From: Phialocephala subalpina
Taxonomy: Eukaryota; Ascomycota; Leotiomycetes; Helotiales; Mollisiaceae
Assembly: GCA_900073065.1 (NCBI GenBank)
Contig: FJOG01000057.1
Coordinates: forward strand, 167,505 to 190,552
Direction: 5' to 3'
Length of the DNA stretch: 23,048 bases
Below the pieces are notes generated by a model, which was not told where the DNA came from, did no database searches, and saw only the letters and a program-made list of their open reading frames with translations. Shown one piece after another: positions 21,179 through 23,048 of the stretch. The stretch's first letter is position 1; the number at the start of each line of letters is the position of its first letter. Position numbers and translations under genes: made by a program.

Positions 21179-22275
21179 ATGCCACCATAACGTATTCCTT
21201 TGCGCCAAACCGATGGCAATCGGCGCCTTCGAGGTTACGAACTAACTCTTTATGAAAGGGGAAAGATTAAGGGCGCCGCTTTAATTAGTATATTTCAAAC
21301 TAAAATCGCCGACGTGATAAAGCGCAATAAAAGTATTATATATAGTATATTTGCACTTGAAATATTAAGAACTAATAGCGCTTTTTTACCTCGAAAAGAT
21401 TATCCTCCGATTTATAACAAATAAAATTAGCAAATAATATTATAAGATTTCCGAAAATACTTTAAAAAAACTTTTTAATACTATTAAGAAAATATAAGCT
21501 TTATAATAAATAATATTTATATTAAGAACTTAGTATATTATTATAGGCTCAAATATTAATATATTAAAAAAAGGCCTAAATTAATAATAATTATAATTAC
21601 TAATAAACTTTTTTAATATTAAATTAAAAAGTATTAAATCGTTAATAAATAACGTTAATATATATAAAATAATAAATATTTTATAAAATAAAATAAAAAT
21701 ATAAAGTAAAAATAAATATAAAAAACTTTAACTAATAAATAAAAGCTATAAATAATTATAATATATAAAAATAAAAAGCAAATAAAAGTAATAATTTGGG
21801 TAACTTTTTGGGGTAATAAAGAAAAATATCCTTTATTTATTTTAGAGCGTAATTTCGAATCTAAGAAATATAAGTATATTACTAATTTATATATTTAAAT
21901 ATTAAAATATTAATTCCTTGAATATTATTATAATAAGTTTATTTTTATATAAGATAACGCTTTTATTTATATTATTAAAAAAATTAAAGAATAATTCGAG
22001 GAAAATAATATAAATACGATTAATTAGTTTTTTTATTTCTCGGATTTTAATTTTATTAAATACGTTTAATAAGAACTCAAAAAACGAATCTAAAAAATAT
22101 TCTTTGAAATTATAAATACTAAAGAGGAATTAAAAGAAAATAAGAAGGTTTTAGAAAAAACTTTAAAAGTTATTTAGTTTATTATTTTTGATTCTTTTTT
22201 TGAGTTTTTAGTAAAAAGTATATTTAATAAGATTAAGGTTTATATTAAGGTAAAAAGTTAATATACGAAATACTA
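21179..22275 (+). pseudogene. RIP-mutated Tc1/mariner-type transposase
   Basis: A single frame from ATG 21179 to about 22275 (some 365 codons, normal for a DDE_3/Tc1 transposase) keeps family order despite many stops. The N-terminal helix-turn-helix is still clear: YELTLYERGKIKGAA near 21230 and IADVIKRNKSIIYS. The catalytic core is seen near 21794 (IWVTFWGNKEK), 21953 (DNAFIYIIKKIKE), then FSDFNFIKYV followed by two stops where Trp-Trp is usual, then ELKKRI. Stops sit where Trp or Gln are expected (TGG or CAA/CAG to TAG/TAA), and no indel has shifted the frame, which is the pattern RIP leaves. The first catalytic Asp region (21420-21790) is too eroded to read. It is a dead copy with no expected function. 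Confidence 0.85.
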
Positions 22276-23048
22276 AAATAATTAAAATAGATTTTATTTT
22301 AAAAAAAATATATAATTATTATTTCTTATTAATTTATTTCAAAAATCAAAGGGATAATTATTAGAATAATTGTTTTATATAATAATAAATCAAATAAATT
22401 TCTTTGATATTTCCTAATTAAAGTTTTAATCGTATAAATTTATTATTTAATATTATATCTAAATAAAACTATATTAGAAAACTAAGTATTTGAAATATAC
22501 GAGGAATAATTAGGGATAGAAAAGGAAAAGTTATTTTAACGTTAAATAAATAATTATATAATATTAATTTATTTATTAATATAAAAGAATATTAGGATAA
22601 TAATATTAGATAAAATTTATAACTTAGAAAATAATTATATAATTAGAAAGTTATATTAAAATGCAAACGAATAAACTTAAAAATTATAATCGATTTCTAT
22701 AATATATATATTATTATAATTAGAAATATATATTATTAAAGTAAATATATACGTTTATAATAAAAGGATAAAACGTAAAATAAAATCAATATTATTTATT
22801 ATTCTTATTTTATCGAGTTTAAAAACTCGAGATTTACTTTTTTATAAAGAATATATTCACGCTAAATATATAATTTAAAATACGTGATATTTATTCTAAT
22901 ATTAAATATACTTAAAAAATAATATTATTATATTAAAAATATTAAAATATTAATTTCCTTTTCTTTTTCTTTATTTAAATTTTTATATCGCATTTTATTT
23001 ATTTTATAATTTTAATATTAATATTAAATTTATTCGAATTAATTAAAT
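22276..23048. repeat. AT-rich RIP-type block, window end
   Basis: Extremely AT-rich with scattered stops in all frames; it continues from the transposase relic to the window edge. It may include the 3' end of the Tc1-like element and neighbouring repeats, but the inverted terminal repeat could not be traced by eye. No gene is visible. Confidence 0.65.

Noticed and set aside
1..23048. CRISPR array, bacterial operon or rRNA genes
   Set aside because: No regularly spaced direct repeats or rRNA-like stretches were seen; introns and RIP-like blocks show fungal nuclear DNA.

Overview
The window looks like nuclear DNA of a filamentous ascomycete (Pezizomycotina). Genes carry short 45-70 nt introns with GT..AG ends and CTAAY/CTGAC branch sites. 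Gene-bearing DNA of normal composition alternates sharply with very AT-rich blocks (1-535, about 9985-10640, 21420-23048) that have the TGG-to-stop signature of repeat-induced point mutation (RIP). I cannot fix the species; a leotiomycete-like fungus is only a guess.

Layout. 1-535: AT-rich relic. 568-1128: broken aminoglycoside-phosphotransferase (APH)-type gene. 1705-2987 (-): AtuA-like (DUF1446) gene with a frameshift and no recognisable C-terminus. 3578-6439 or beyond (-): five-exon protein with several ZZ-like zinc modules and a WW domain. 7093-8100 (+): glutamine-rich prion-like protein with an acidic tail. 8825-9610 (+): alpha/beta hydrolase resembling zearalenone lactonase, with its key residues kept. 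9985-10640: AT-rich block. 10725-11564 (-): fungal gasdermin-like pore-forming protein. 12369-12553: pogo/Fot1-like MITE. 12622-15710 (-): six-exon intracellular DUF7580-like/subtilisin protein. 16140-19772 (+): four-exon protein with C2H2-like zinc fingers and a kinase-like domain. 19773-23048: degraded repeats, including a RIP-mutated Tc1/mariner transposase.

The most interesting system is at 10.7-19.8 kb. A gasdermin-like gene lies on the same strand as, and just downstream of, a subtilisin-like protease fused to a DUF7580-like signalling domain. This matches the published logic of fungal gasdermin cell-death modules (het-Q1/het-Q2 of Podospora), in which a linked protease removes an inhibitory C-terminal tail. 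Here the tail is short and strongly acidic. A zinc-finger/kinase-like gene is transcribed divergently from the protease across about 430 bp and may be a third component; that last point is inference. All exon structures come from reading splice signals and frames by eye, with no transcript or homology search.
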